Shown here in pieces: positions 6,917-15,752 of a stretch of DNA of 16,454 nt (the first letter of the stretch is position 1; each line of letters opens with the position of its first letter). The notes beneath the pieces are model-generated. The model ran no database searches, was not told the DNA's origin, and saw only the letters and a list, made by a program, of their open reading frames with translations. This DNA is from JAZKFT01 sp043760535. GTDB lineage: Bacteria; Bacteroidota; Bacteroidia; Chitinophagales; Chitinophagaceae. The position numbers were made by a program, and so were the translations under genes. Location: the NCBI GenBank assembly GCA_043760535.1, contig JAYUOV010000103.1, positions 1 to 16,454 of the forward strand, given 5' to 3'.

Positions 6917-7775
6917 TTAGGTTGCACTTGATTTTTGAATTTTTTCTAATCGCTTGGGTGCTGTCTGCATCATTCGTTCGATAATTATATGAAAAATCGA
7001 CGCCATGTTTGTTCTTCTGTTAAATCGAAAATGATACTTAGCTAGATAACCCTGTAAATACTAATAGCTGCAATGGTAATGAATGCCACGTAGCAGCCCT
7101 TGTATGTTCATAATCTGAATATGCAGTACTTTAAAACGTTTTCCACCCTCCGATTTTCGTTACTCCAAAAATGGATAGGTATCTTTTATAGAAATATAAC
7201 TTACATAACGTAAACCTTGCTTTCACATCTACACAATGTTGCATGAATAACAAAATTTCGGTGGCTGTGGCTTCTTCTATCATTTTCGTAAAAGCCCTGA
7301 ACTTATACTTTCCATCTATTTTTTCCTATGCTATTACCAGCAATCGCTTTTTACTGTACATTCTTTCAAAAGTATCTTCTTCAGATCAGCCGACATAAAA
7401 TTCGTCAATATGTACCTCTCCAGTTAATGAAAAATGTTTAATACCTGCTATGGCTTGTTGTACTTTACACTTAAATTCCTGGCAAGTCATCATACGTTTT
7501 TAGAATTCCTTTGAAATTTCCAATGCATACATGCCTTTAATTTTTGTACAAATTTTAAAAATGATGTGGAAGCAGGTTTGAATTAAAAATTTCACTTTAT
7601 CGAACTTGGTTCCGGCTGTAACGCTCTCATCATATTTACATTTAGTACAGCGTTTTGTGTATTTAAATTTACCAAGGCAAATTTTTTTATTACTACACTT
7701 TTTACAATTATTACCCGACTTCCATTTTATCTTAGACTAGTATTCTAAACAAGAATCATCATCACTGAATTTCTA
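6917..7775 (-). pseudogene. Decayed IS1595-family transposase
   Basis: Read on the minus strand, pieces of a DDE transposase of the IS1595 (ISXO2-like) family appear in order. There is an N-terminal stretch FSDDDSCLEY, then a zinc ribbon CKKC and CTKC, then GTKFDKVKF. The first catalytic Asp lies in GEVHIDEFYVG. Next come EEDTFERMYSKKR and a C-terminal block with LRGIHYHC, YLQGYLAKYHFRFNRR and IFHIIIERM. The frame is broken: stops fall near 7726, at 7500-7502, 7386-7388 and 7326-7328, followed by at least two frame changes, and the second Asp region (usually TDxW) is not recognisable. It is therefore inactive. Order and spacing suggest a once complete gene of about 280 codons. The same frame stays open further upstream to about 7850, but its membership is unclear. 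Terminal inverted repeats were not found. Confidence 0.82.
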
Positions 7776-7943
7776 GTGCTCTGGTTTGTGTTACACTAGC
7801 CATTGCGGAGGGTTCTTACTAATTTTGAACCCTTTATTCTTCTTTGCCTCAGTCTTTTTATCGTAAAAATACTACTTTAAAACATCCAACCATTAACCCC
7901 AACTCTTGTTTGTATTTTCACCCACTTTTAAAGAGGGGCAATT
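7776..7943. other. Spacer upstream of uvrA
   Basis: This stretch may hold the extreme 5' part of the transposase relic. A purine-rich AAAGAGGGG (7929-7937) ends six bases before the uvrA ATG and may help ribosome binding. No clear TAnnTTTG box is seen. Confidence 0.35.
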
Positions 7944-10841
7944 ATGGCTAAGCAAACAAAAAGCACAAAATCCGTTGAAAATATGGCGGTTGAAACAATA
8001 ATACCAATAGATATGATTGAAGTATTTGGGGCAAGGGAGCACAACCTCAAAAACGTAGATATTAGCATACCTAAAAACAAATTGGTGGTGTTTACAGGCG
8101 TAAGCGGCAGCGGTAAATCTTCATTGGCTTTTGATACCATTTACAACGAAGGTCAGCGCCGCTATATGGAAAGCTTCGGTGCTTATGCACGGCAGTTTAT
8201 AGGCGATATGGAGCGGCCAGATGTGGACAAGATTACCGGCCTCAGCCCGGTTATTTCCATAGAACAAAAAACCACCAACAAAAACCCGAGAAGTACAGTA
8301 GGCACGGTTACTGAGATTTACGATTTTATGCGGTTGCTGTATGCCCGGGCCAGCGATGCCTATAGCTACAACACTGGTAAAAAAATGGTAAAGTGGAGCG
8401 AAGAAGAAATTGTATCCAACATTTTTGAACGGTTTGCCAATGCCAAAATATCTATCCTTTCCCCCATTATCCGTGGCCGCAAAGGGCATTACCGGGAGCT
8501 GTTCGAAGACCTTCGGAAAAAGGGCTACGTAAAAGTGCGGATAGACGGAGAAATAAAAGACCTGGTGCCCAAAATGCAGGTAGACCGCTATGTAATACAC
8601 GATATAGAACTGGTGGTAGACAGGGTTCCTGTAACAGCCGACATGAAACTTCGGCTGAGCCAAAGTGTACAAACGGCTTTGAAATTGGGTAAGGATCTAA
8701 TGCAGATTTTTAACCACGACGCCAATCAATTGGTTCAATATTCCAAAGCCCTGATGTGCGAAGAAACAGGCCTTAGTTACGATGAGCCATCACCCAATAC
8801 TTTTTCTTTTAACAGCCCTTATGGCGCCTGCCCTACCTGCAAAGGGCTGGGTAGTGTTTACACCATTAATATAGAAGAAGTAGTGCCGGACAAAGCCAAA
8901 TCGGTAAAAGAAGGCGGCATTGTACCGTTAGGCGAAGAGCGGGATGCCAGTGTGTTTCAGCAGGTGGTGGCCTTTGCAAAAAAGCATAAGATAAACCTGG
9001 GCGTTCCGCTAAATCAATTATCAGCAGAGCAATTAGATAAGCTACTGTACGGAGACCAGGCCGAAAGTAAAAGCCTGGAATTAAATATGGAAGATGATAC
9101 CGTGCCGGATTCCTATTCGGGCAGTTATGAAGGCATTATTCCCATGCTTAAAAGATGGTTTATAAGTACCAATAGCACAGAAGTATTAAAGGAGTGGGTA
9201 GAGAAGTTTATGACCCTGCAAACCTGTCCTGGTTGCGGTGGTACTAGGCTGAAAAAAGAAAGTCTCTGGTTTAAAGTGGCCGAAAAAAACATAGCCGAAC
9301 TCAGTGCCATGAACCTGGATAAACTGATGCTTTGGTTCGATGGAGTAGAAGACCGGATGAGCAACAAGCAACAGGTAATTGGTAAAGATGTGCTGAAAGA
9401 AATACGGGAACGTCTGCAATTTTTGTTAGATGTGGGATTGACTTACCTGAGCATGGGTCGTCCCAGCAAAACCCTTAGTGGTGGCGAAAGCCAGCGGATT
9501 CGCCTGGCTACGCAAATAGGTTCGCAGTTGCAGGGCATTACCTATATTTTGGATGAACCATCTATTGGATTGCACCAAAGAGATAACCATAGACTCATAA
9601 AAGCACTGGAAAATTTAAGGGATATTGGCAATAGTGTTTTGGTGGTGGAGCATGATAAAGACATTATGCTAGCCTCCGATTATATTATAGATATTGGCCC
9701 AAAAGCCGGCCGCCATGGTGGCCGTATTGTAAGCCAGGGCACCCCTGCCGAAGTGCTGAAAATGCATAGCGAAACTGCTCAGTACCTTAGCGGCGAAAAA
9801 AAGATAGAAGTGCCAACTGAAAGAAGAAAAGGCAGCGGCAATTTTTTAGAACTAAAAGGCGTAACAGGCAACAACCTGAAAAACGTTTCGGTAAAACTTC
9901 CGTTGGGTAAATTGATAGTGGTAACGGGGGTAAGTGGCAGCGGCAAAAGCACATTGATAAACGAAACACTGTACCCTATTTTAAGTCGCCATAGTTTTTT
10001 GGCCAGTAAAATGACGGCGATGCCTTACAAGAGCATTAAAGGGTTGGAACATATAGATAAGGTAATAGAGATAGACCAGAGTCCTATTGGCCGCACACCT
10101 CGTAGCAACCCATCAACCTACTGCGGATTTTTTACAGAAATAAGGCAACTGTTTGCTGCTGTTCCCGAAGCAAAAATTCGTGGTTATTTACCCGGGCGTT
10201 TTTCTTTTAATGTAAAAAGTGGCCGCTGCGAAGTATGCGAAGGCGGCGGTATGCGGGTAATAGAAATGAACTTTTTACCTGATGTGTATGTACACTGCGA
10301 AAAGTGCCAGGGCAAACGCTACAACCGTGAAACTTTAGAGATCCGCTATAAGGGGAAAAGTATTAGCGATGTGCTGGATATGACGGTAGAAGATGCCGTA
10401 GAATTTTTTCAACCAGTGCCCTGGCTGTACCGAAAAATAAAAGTGCTGCAAGATGTAGGCCTCGGCTACATTACACTTGGCCAGAGCTCTGTAACCCTTA
10501 GTGGTGGCGAAGCACAGCGGGTAAAGCTTAGTACAGAGCTGGGAAAAAAGGATACTGGTAAAACATTTTACATTCTGGATGAACCTACCACCGGCCTCCA
10601 TTTTCAAGACATAAAATTACTTGTAGATGTGATTAATAAACTGGTAGATCGTGGTAACTCTGTACTCATTATAGAACACAATATGGATGTAATAAAAGTG
10701 GCCGACCATATTATAGACCTTGGCCCCGAAGGCGGCGATGGCGGTGGGCAAATTTTGTTTGAAGGAACACCGGAAGCGATGATAAAAGATGTATCTAAAA
10801 CCGGCAGCCATACGGCCAGGTTTTTGAAGTTGGAGATGTAA
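7944..10841 (+). CDS. uvrA: Excinuclease ABC subunit A
   Basis: UvrA is the damage-sensing ATPase of nucleotide excision repair; a dimer loads UvrB at lesions. The 965-residue protein has the two ABC modules of the family: Walker A GVSGSGKSS (52-60) with signature LSGGESQR (511-518) and LDEPSIGLH, then Walker A GVSGSGKST (662-670) with signature LSGGEAQR (852-859) and LDEPTTGLH. The second zinc module is intact, with C762, C765, C785 and C788. The first is unusual: C272, C296 and C299 are present but the second position of the first CxxC is Thr (T275). A central CPGC also occurs near the middle. Length is slightly above the usual 940. The first ATG is used; later in-frame ATGs (residues 14 and 24) would still retain the first domain, so about 20 N-terminal residues are uncertain. 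It stands apart from other repair genes. Confidence 0.97.
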   Translation: MAKQTKSTKSVENMAVETIIPIDMIEVFGAREHNLKNVDISIPKNKLVVFTGVSGSGKSSLAFDTIYNEGQRRYMESFGAYARQFIGDMERPDVDKITGLSPVISIEQKTTNKNPRSTVGTVTEIYDFMRLLYARASDAYSYNTGKKMVKWSEEEIVSNIFERFANAKISILSPIIRGRKGHYRELFEDLRKKGYVKVRIDGEIKDLVPKMQVDRYVIHDIELVVDRVPVTADMKLRLSQSVQTALKLGKDLMQIFNHDANQLVQYSKALMCEETGLSYDEPSPNTFSFNSPYGACPTCKGLGSVYTINIEEVVPDKAKSVKEGGIVPLGEERDASVFQQVVAFAKKHKINLGVPLNQLSAEQLDKLLYGDQAESKSLELNMEDDTVPDSYSGSYEGIIPMLKRWFISTNSTEVLKEWVEKFMTLQTCPGCGGTRLKKESLWFKVAEKNIAELSAMNLDKLMLWFDGVEDRMSNKQQVIGKDVLKEIRERLQFLLDVGLTYLSMGRPSKTLSGGESQRIRLATQIGSQLQGITYILDEPSIGLHQRDNHRLIKALENLRDIGNSVLVVEHDKDIMLASDYIIDIGPKAGRHGGRIVSQGTPAEVLKMHSETAQYLSGEKKIEVPTERRKGSGNFLELKGVTGNNLKNVSVKLPLGKLIVVTGVSGSGKSTLINETLYPILSRHSFLASKMTAMPYKSIKGLEHIDKVIEIDQSPIGRTPRSNPSTYCGFFTEIRQLFAAVPEAKIRGYLPGRFSFNVKSGRCEVCEGGGMRVIEMNFLPDVYVHCEKCQGKRYNRETLEIRYKGKSISDVLDMTVEDAVEFFQPVPWLYRKIKVLQDVGLGYITLGQSSVTLSGGEAQRVKLSTELGKKDTGKTFYILDEPTTGLHFQDIKLLVDVINKLVDRGNSVLIIEHNMDVIKVADHIIDLGPEGGDGGGQILFEGTPEAMIKDVSKTGSHTARFLKLEM

Positions 10842-10928
10842 GAGTAAGGGTATGTTGTGCCACTGCCATTACTTGCTGTTAAATAAATCTTCCATTAGTA
10901 TTTCGCCCAAAAACCCGAACATTGGCAC

Positions 10929-12173
10929 ATGAAAGAATCGGCCATACTAAAACGCAGTGCTTTTATGTATGCGTTCAGCATCCTGTTTACAGGTGTGGTC
11001 AATTTTGTTGCCATACCGGTGCTGAAACAAAAAGTAGGCCCGGCAGAATTTGCGTGGCTTAACCTGTATATGAATTTGTTGCTGGTGTTAAGTTATATTG
11101 GCGCAGGTTGGCTAGTACACAGTTGCATACGGTTTTTTCCGGCTGTCTCTGGCCAAAATGGGTTTGGTAAAGTGTTTAAAAAGTTGGCCATTTTTTCGGG
11201 ATTGGCTACTATGGTTTTGGCTTTAGTAACGGTATTTTTTTTTAAACATTATACCTGGATGCTGGTAGCATTTCCGGCCACTATATTTTTCATCAACATA
11301 CAAAGTATAGTAGTGGCCTGGATGCAGGCTTCTATGAGGCCAAAGGCTGTAGCTATGGCTGAGGTGTTGCGGTCGCTGGTTTTTTTATCTTTTATTCTAT
11401 TAATAAAAAACGGGCAGGGCTACAATATTATTATCATGATCTGGGCTGGCTGGCTGGCATCTTATGTAGTATCGTTGTTGGTTATGTTGGTGGTAATTAA
11501 AAAGTATCCATCAGTAAAAAAGGAAGAAGAAAGGGATGCAGATATAAAAATGATTTTTTTAAAATTTGCAGCTTTTGGTTTCCCCGTATCGCTGTGGCTG
11601 GCTGCTACATTTATACTGTTTTATGCCGATCGGTTTTTATTACTACGGCACTGGCCGGCTGACATGGTGGGCCATTATTCTGCCTTGTTCGATGTATTGC
11701 AAAAAGGAATTGGCTTTGTACTGTCGCCATTGGTTACGGCCGCATATCCTTTGCTGGCAAGGCTTTACGAAGAAAATAAACACGCAGATGTAAATAAACT
11801 CAGCCAGAAAGTATTGATGTGGCAACTGTTGATAACTGCTACTGTTTTGCTCGGTTATATCATTGCCTGGCCGTTATTAAAAAAAGTATTGATTATAAAT
11901 GAAGGAGAAGAAACGTTTTTTATTTCGGGTTTGCTGGTGTTAGGTGGCACAGCCATTTGGCAAATGAACATGGTGTTGCACAAGCCTTTTGAACTGCAAC
12001 ACCGAACTTTATTTTTACTGGCTACAGCAGGTGTTTGTGTTTCATTACTCCTAATAACAGACTGGTTTATTATTCCTCAGTATGGCTTTGTAGGTGCAGC
12101 AGCTACTTTTTTTACTGCCACTGTTTTGTATGCCATTATTATTTTATTTAAGCTGCGCAAAAAACTTTCTTAG
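10929..12173 (+). CDS. Polysaccharide flippase-like membrane protein
   Basis: A 414-residue protein with about 12 hydrophobic segments, a short charged N-terminus and a basic C-terminus (KLRKKLS). The first segments (SAFMYAFSILFTGVVNFVAIPVL, read in pieces over about 10-32) resemble the start of Wzx and polysaccharide_synt proteins of the MOP flippase superfamily. A helical, partly polar loop lies at about 196-206 (KKEEERDAD). Proteins of this kind move lipid-linked glycans across the inner membrane. No glycosyltransferase or polymerase gene adjoins it, so the substrate is unknown, and a transporter of another lipid-linked compound is possible. It begins 87 bases after uvrA, and gpx starts 30 bases after it, so it may share a transcript with gpx. 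Assignment rests on topology and general resemblance. Confidence 0.72.
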   Translation: MKESAILKRSAFMYAFSILFTGVVNFVAIPVLKQKVGPAEFAWLNLYMNLLLVLSYIGAGWLVHSCIRFFPAVSGQNGFGKVFKKLAIFSGLATMVLALVTVFFFKHYTWMLVAFPATIFFINIQSIVVAWMQASMRPKAVAMAEVLRSLVFLSFILLIKNGQGYNIIIMIWAGWLASYVVSLLVMLVVIKKYPSVKKEEERDADIKMIFLKFAAFGFPVSLWLAATFILFYADRFLLLRHWPADMVGHYSALFDVLQKGIGFVLSPLVTAAYPLLARLYEENKHADVNKLSQKVLMWQLLITATVLLGYIIAWPLLKKVLIINEGEETFFISGLLVLGGTAIWQMNMVLHKPFELQHRTLFLLATAGVCVSLLLITDWFIIPQYGFVGAAATFFTATVLYAIIILFKLRKKLS

Positions 12174-12203
12174 CTACTTAGTGTTGTTATAAAAAATCTT
12201 CCA

Positions 12204-12788
12204 ATGAGTTTTATGCACCAGCTATTAAAAATTTTCTACAAAGTGCGGATGCTTATAAGCAGTACTACAGGTATGGGCAAAAACTCCAGTAAAAACAACG
12301 CTATGATAACACCTTCACTACCATTTTACAGTTTGCAAGCTGTACTCAATAATGGCAAGCCACTTTCTTTCGAAACGCTTAAAGGCAAGTATATTATGCT
12401 CGTAAATACAGCTAGTAATTGTGGCTTTACCGGCCAATATGACGATTTGGAAAAATTACAACAGCAATACAAAGACAAATTGATTGTTCTTGGTTTTCCT
12501 GCCAATAATTTTGGTGGGCAAGAGCCCGGTACGGATACCAACATTGCCGAATTTTGCAAGGTGAATTATGGCGTTACTTTCCCTCTAATACAAAAAGCAT
12601 CAGTTAAAGGCAATAACAAGCAGCCCGTTTTTGATTGGCTGAGCGACGCCTCTAAAAACGGATGGAATAGCAAGGAACCTTCCTGGAACTTTTGCAAATA
12701 TTTAGTTAGTCCTAGTGGCGTGTTGCTTAATTTTTACTCATCGGCCGTATCGCCATTGGATAAAGAGGTAACCGATTTATTGCAATAA
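12204..12788 (+). CDS. Glutathione peroxidase family, thiol-type
   Basis: A 194-residue member of the GPx family, which reduces hydrogen and organic peroxides. The active site is complete: the peroxidatic C73 in VNTASNCGFTGQY (67-79), Q106 in GGQEPG, and W161-N162 in PSWNF. Catalysis uses Cys rather than selenocysteine. C118 in EFCKVNYGVTFP matches the resolving Cys of thioredoxin-dependent GPx, so thioredoxin is the likelier reductant; this is inference from family knowledge. The usual Cys in the FPxNxF block is Ala (A100). The N-terminus carries about 35 extra residues, moderately hydrophobic at first (MHQLLKIFYKVRMLI), without a clear cleavage site; I recall similar extensions in Chitinophagaceae, so the first ATG is kept. 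It lies 30 bases after the flippase gene. Confidence 0.92.
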   Translation: MSFMHQLLKIFYKVRMLISSTTGMGKNSSKNNAMITPSLPFYSLQAVLNNGKPLSFETLKGKYIMLVNTASNCGFTGQYDDLEKLQQQYKDKLIVLGFPANNFGGQEPGTDTNIAEFCKVNYGVTFPLIQKASVKGNNKQPVFDWLSDASKNGWNSKEPSWNFCKYLVSPSGVLLNFYSSAVSPLDKEVTDLLQ

Positions 12789-12806
12789 GTATCTTAAATG
12801 CATTTG

Positions 12807-12835
12807 AGCCTTCCTAAAAAAATAAGGCTTTTTTT
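12807..12835 (+). terminator. Terminator between gpx and frr
   Basis: AGCCTT (12807-12812) pairs with AAGGCT (12824-12829) and runs into seven Ts (12829-12835). It suits the rightward gpx transcript; its right arm ends inside the frr stop region, between convergent genes. Confidence 0.75.
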
Positions 12836-13400
12836 ATACCGTCATAATATCCTTCTCTTTAGCAGCAAGATGTTTATCTACTAGTGAAATAGATTTATCT
12901 GTAGTGGCCTGTACACCAGCTTCGGCATCTTTGCAGGCATCTTCGCTAAGACCATCTTTTTGCATTTTTTTAATTTTTTCTATTCCATCTCTGCGGATAT
13001 TACGAACGGCTACTTTAGCATGTTCGCCTTCTCCATTGGCTCTTTTTACCAGTTCTTTTCTTCTCTCTTCGGTTAGTGGCGGCAGAAAAAGCCGAATAAA
13101 ATTGCCATCATTTTGTGGGGTTATACCAATATTAGCCTGCAGTATTGCTTTTTCAATAGGCTGTAGCATATTCTTTTCCCAGGGCTGTATGCTTATAGTA
13201 CGGGCATCCATAATAGAAATATTAGCTACCTGGCTAATAGGTACCGGATTGCCATAATATTCTAAATGTACACCATCCAGCATAGATGGTGCCGCCTTGC
13301 CGGCACGCACTCTTGTAAGTTCTGTTTCCAGATGTGTTATGGCCTTATGCATGGAAGCTTCCGTTTCCAACAGTATCATTTCAAGGTCGTCTTGTGTCAT
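12834..13400 (-). CDS. frr: Ribosome recycling factor
   Basis: RRF works with EF-G to split the post-termination ribosome so its subunits can be reused. The product from the ATG at 13400 is 188 residues, the normal length. It shows the family landmarks: an N-terminal helix with the conserved LETELTRVRAGKAAPSML (about 25-42), the beta domain around LEYYGNPVPISQVANI and ISIQPWEK, then NDGNFIRLFLPPLTEERR (about 98-115) and the C-terminal helices with RNIRRDGIEKIKKMQK. A frame start at 13448 would add 16 residues, but it lies upstream of a promoter matching consensus and is rejected. pyrH, which often precedes frr, is not adjacent. The gene converges on gpx. Confidence 0.97.
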   Translation of the reverse strand: MTQDDLEMILLETEASMHKAITHLETELTRVRAGKAAPSMLDGVHLEYYGNPVPISQVANISIMDARTISIQPWEKNMLQPIEKAILQANIGITPQNDGNFIRLFLPPLTEERRKELVKRANGEGEHAKVAVRNIRRDGIEKIKKMQKDGLSEDACKDAEAGVQATTDKSISLVDKHLAAKEKDIMTV

Positions 13401-13430
13401 ATTTTTTACTTTTTTTGAGTAAGAAAGGGG

Positions 13431-13459
13431 CAAATATAACAAGCGCAACTCAAAACAAA
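13431..13459 (-). promoter_or_regulatory. frr promoter
   Basis: On the minus strand, TTTG (13459-13456), 17 bases, then TATATTTG (13438-13431), an exact match to the TAnnTTTG -7 box. Transcription would begin near 13425, about 25 bases before the frr ATG. Confidence 0.6.
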
Positions 13460-13523
13460 ATAAGGATGTAATGACCCACAGATTTTAGCAAATTTTTTGA
13501 AAGGGGTATAAGTTAGAGTGAGA

Positions 13524-14657
13524 TTATTGATCATTTGCCGCAGACTTACTTTTTACCGAAATCACACGAATTTCTCTGGTTTTTTTTTCGGTTTCCCCTT
13601 CTGTATCTTTTATAGAACGTAACCTTGTTTTTTCCTTAGCCATAACTAGTAAACCTATTGTGCCAAACCCGACTAAAAGAATACCACCTAACAAAATGTG
13701 GATATTAAGAAAACTGCCAAGCGCTCCAAGAATAATCATAACTAGGTTTGCAAAAACAAGCGAAAGCGATACCATACGATGGCTAAGACCCTTGTCTAAG
13801 AGTATATGGTGGATGTGATTCCGGTCGGGGGTAAATGGTGATTTGCCATGCAATATTCTAGTGCTAAACACCCGGAGGGTATCGAACAGAGGAATAAATA
13901 AGATAGCAAAACCTACAGCCGGAGCCGATTGAAGAGCAAGAACAGGAGCCGCAGGTGCAATCTCGATAAACTTGATAATCAAGACAGAAGCAATCAGTCC
14001 TAAAATAAGTGAGCCTGTATCGCCCATAAATATTTTTGCCGGCGAAAAATTAAAAATAAGAAATGCTATTAAAGCACCCATTAATGCAAAAGCCATGCAC
14101 CCGTACTCAATATTGCCGTTAATGGTAAAATAAAGACCAAGAGCCATGCACACAAGCGATCCTATAGAACCAGCCAGTCCATCAACCCCGTCTATAAGAT
14201 TAAAGGCATTGGTAATAACCACTATTGTAAAAACAGTTAAGCAATAGGCGATGGGAGTAGATAGTTCGTAGATGCCTAAAATGCCGTGCATATTGCTTAA
14301 CAGAATATCCCCTTTAAAAACAAGTATGCCAGCAGCCAGAAATTGGCCTAGAAATTTTTTGAGTGGCGTAATAATTAAAATATCATCTTTTATGCCTACA
14401 AAGAAAACCACCATGCAGGCCGCTACTATGTACTGAAAGGATGCCAGATTGTTTTTAAACGGAATAGTAACAAGCATGGCCATTATAAACCCGGCGAAAA
14501 TGCCCAAACCACCTAAAGAGGGGATTGGCTTTTTATGAATTTTACGCTCATCTGGCACATCGAACAGATGTTTAACTTCGGCCACGTTAATAATTACAGG
14601 GATGGCATAAAATGTAATGCCAAATGCTAGCAATAGAGTTGTGATAAGTTCTAACAT
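13524..14657 (-). CDS. WecA/TagO-like sugar-1-phosphate transferase
   Basis: An integral membrane enzyme of the MraY/WecA/TagO family, which transfers a HexNAc-1-phosphate (commonly GlcNAc-1-P) from UDP-sugar to undecaprenyl phosphate, the first step of many surface glycans. In 377 residues the motifs are PDERKIHKKPIPSLGG (35-50), the DD pair (D91-D92) in GIKDDIL, NAFNLIDGVDGLAG (150-163), FMGDTGSL (210-217) and the loop PDRNHIHH (277-284). The PDRNHIHH histidine loop points to the WecA/TagO branch rather than MraY. About eleven hydrophobic segments cover the body, and a charged tail (341-377) follows. It starts 124 bases upstream of frr on the same strand; frr has its own promoter. No glycan cluster adjoins it, so the final glycan is unknown. 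Confidence 0.9.
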   Translation of the reverse strand: MLELITTLLLAFGITFYAIPVIINVAEVKHLFDVPDERKIHKKPIPSLGGLGIFAGFIMAMLVTIPFKNNLASFQYIVAACMVVFFVGIKDDILIITPLKKFLGQFLAAGILVFKGDILLSNMHGILGIYELSTPIAYCLTVFTIVVITNAFNLIDGVDGLAGSIGSLVCMALGLYFTINGNIEYGCMAFALMGALIAFLIFNFSPAKIFMGDTGSLILGLIASVLIIKFIEIAPAAPVLALQSAPAVGFAILFIPLFDTLRVFSTRILHGKSPFTPDRNHIHHILLDKGLSHRMVSLSLVFANLVMIILGALGSFLNIHILLGGILLVGFGTIGLLVMAKEKTRLRSIKDTEGETEKKTREIRVISVKSKSAANDQ

Positions 14658-14848
14658 AAACAGGATTTTACCAATAAAACTTAATAAAAAGACAGTGTCA
14701 AATTATTTGCATAAGCCTTTAGGGATTAAAAAAATTAATTTCGATTTTTTCATAGCAACCATGTTGCAAAATTACATCATGCACTTCACATGTACAATAT
14801 TGCGCCAATTTTTTCTTTTTTTCAATAACAGGGATAGCATCAAACAAT

Positions 14849-14856
14849 TAGATTTG
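14849..14856 (+). promoter_or_regulatory. -7 box for the transketolase gene
   Basis: TAGATTTG matches TAnnTTTG exactly. Transcription would start near 14862, only about 12 bases before the ATG at 14874, which favours that start over the ATG at 14865. No good -33 TTTG is found at 17-23 bases upstream. Confidence 0.45.
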
Positions 14857-14873
14857 CGACCAAAATGCATATT

Positions 14874-15713
14874 ATGACTACCCTGCAAAAGACTGCCAGC
14901 CAAATAAGAAGAGACATCGTAAGAATGGTACATGCTGTACAGAGTGGCCACCCCGGTGGCTCTTTAGGCTGTACCGATTACTTTACGGCGCTGTATTTTA
15001 AAGTAATGAACCATACACCTGTACCTTTTGATATGGATGGAAAAGGCCAGGATTTGTTCTTTTTGAGTAATGGACATATCTCTCCGGTATTTTATTCGGC
15101 ACTGGCACGCAGTGGTTATTTTGATGTAGCCGAACTGGCCACTTTTCGCAAACTGAACAGCCGCTTGCAGGGCCACCCAACCACGCATGAACATCTGCCC
15201 GGTGTTCGCATAGCTAGTGGCTCTTTGGGCCAGGGTATGAGTGTGGCCATTGGCGCAGCCCTTACCAAAAAAATGAATGGCGACAAAGGCATTGTGTATA
15301 GCCTACACGGCGATGGCGAACTAAACGAAGGCCAAAACTGGGAAGCCATTATGAGTGCTGCCCACCTGAAAGTGGATAACCTGATAGCCACCATCGACTG
15401 GAATGGACAGCAGATAGACGGCCCTACAGATAAAGTAATGTTCCTGGGCGATTTGGCTGCAAAATTTGAAGTGTTTGGCTGGCAGATAGTGCACCTGGAA
15501 AAAGGTAACGATATGGACGAAGTAGTAGCAGCACTGGAAAAAGCCAAAACCATGACCGGACAAGGCAAACCAACTGTGGTACTAATGAAAACCGAAATGG
15601 GCGCCGGAATAGACTTTATGATGGGTAGCCACGAATGGCATGGCATTGCACCGAATGATGAGCAGTTGGCGAAAGCGCTGGCTCAATTGCCGGAAACGCT
15701 GGGGGATTATTAG
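14874..15713 (+). CDS. Transketolase, N-terminal subunit
   Basis: This is the thiamine-diphosphate-binding N-terminal half of a split transketolase, which moves two-carbon units between sugar phosphates in the pentose phosphate pathway. From the ATG at 14874 it has 279 residues, normal for the split form. Visible landmarks are SGHPGGSLG (24-32) with H26, the LGQGMSVAIGAAL block (about 118-130), and the ThDP motif starting GDGELNEGQNWEA at 146 and closing at DWN (175-177), followed by QQIDG. The HEWHG near the end is also typical. The C-terminal subunit (pyrimidine-binding domain) usually follows directly, but here a strong terminator and a leftward gene come next. An ATG nine bases upstream is an alternative start. 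Confidence 0.93.
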   Translation: MTTLQKTASQIRRDIVRMVHAVQSGHPGGSLGCTDYFTALYFKVMNHTPVPFDMDGKGQDLFFLSNGHISPVFYSALARSGYFDVAELATFRKLNSRLQGHPTTHEHLPGVRIASGSLGQGMSVAIGAALTKKMNGDKGIVYSLHGDGELNEGQNWEAIMSAAHLKVDNLIATIDWNGQQIDGPTDKVMFLGDLAAKFEVFGWQIVHLEKGNDMDEVVAALEKAKTMTGQGKPTVVLMKTEMGAGIDFMMGSHEWHGIAPNDEQLAKALAQLPETLGDY

Positions 15714-15752
15714 AGACAAGGATTGGTTCTTGTAGTGAATCCATCATTATAT

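Noticed and set aside
8121..8672. A 183-codon minus-strand frame
   Set aside because: It is a shadow of uvrA, whose frame carries all the family motifs.
15116..15646. A 176-codon minus-strand frame
   Set aside because: It is antisense to the transketolase gene and has no recognisable domain.
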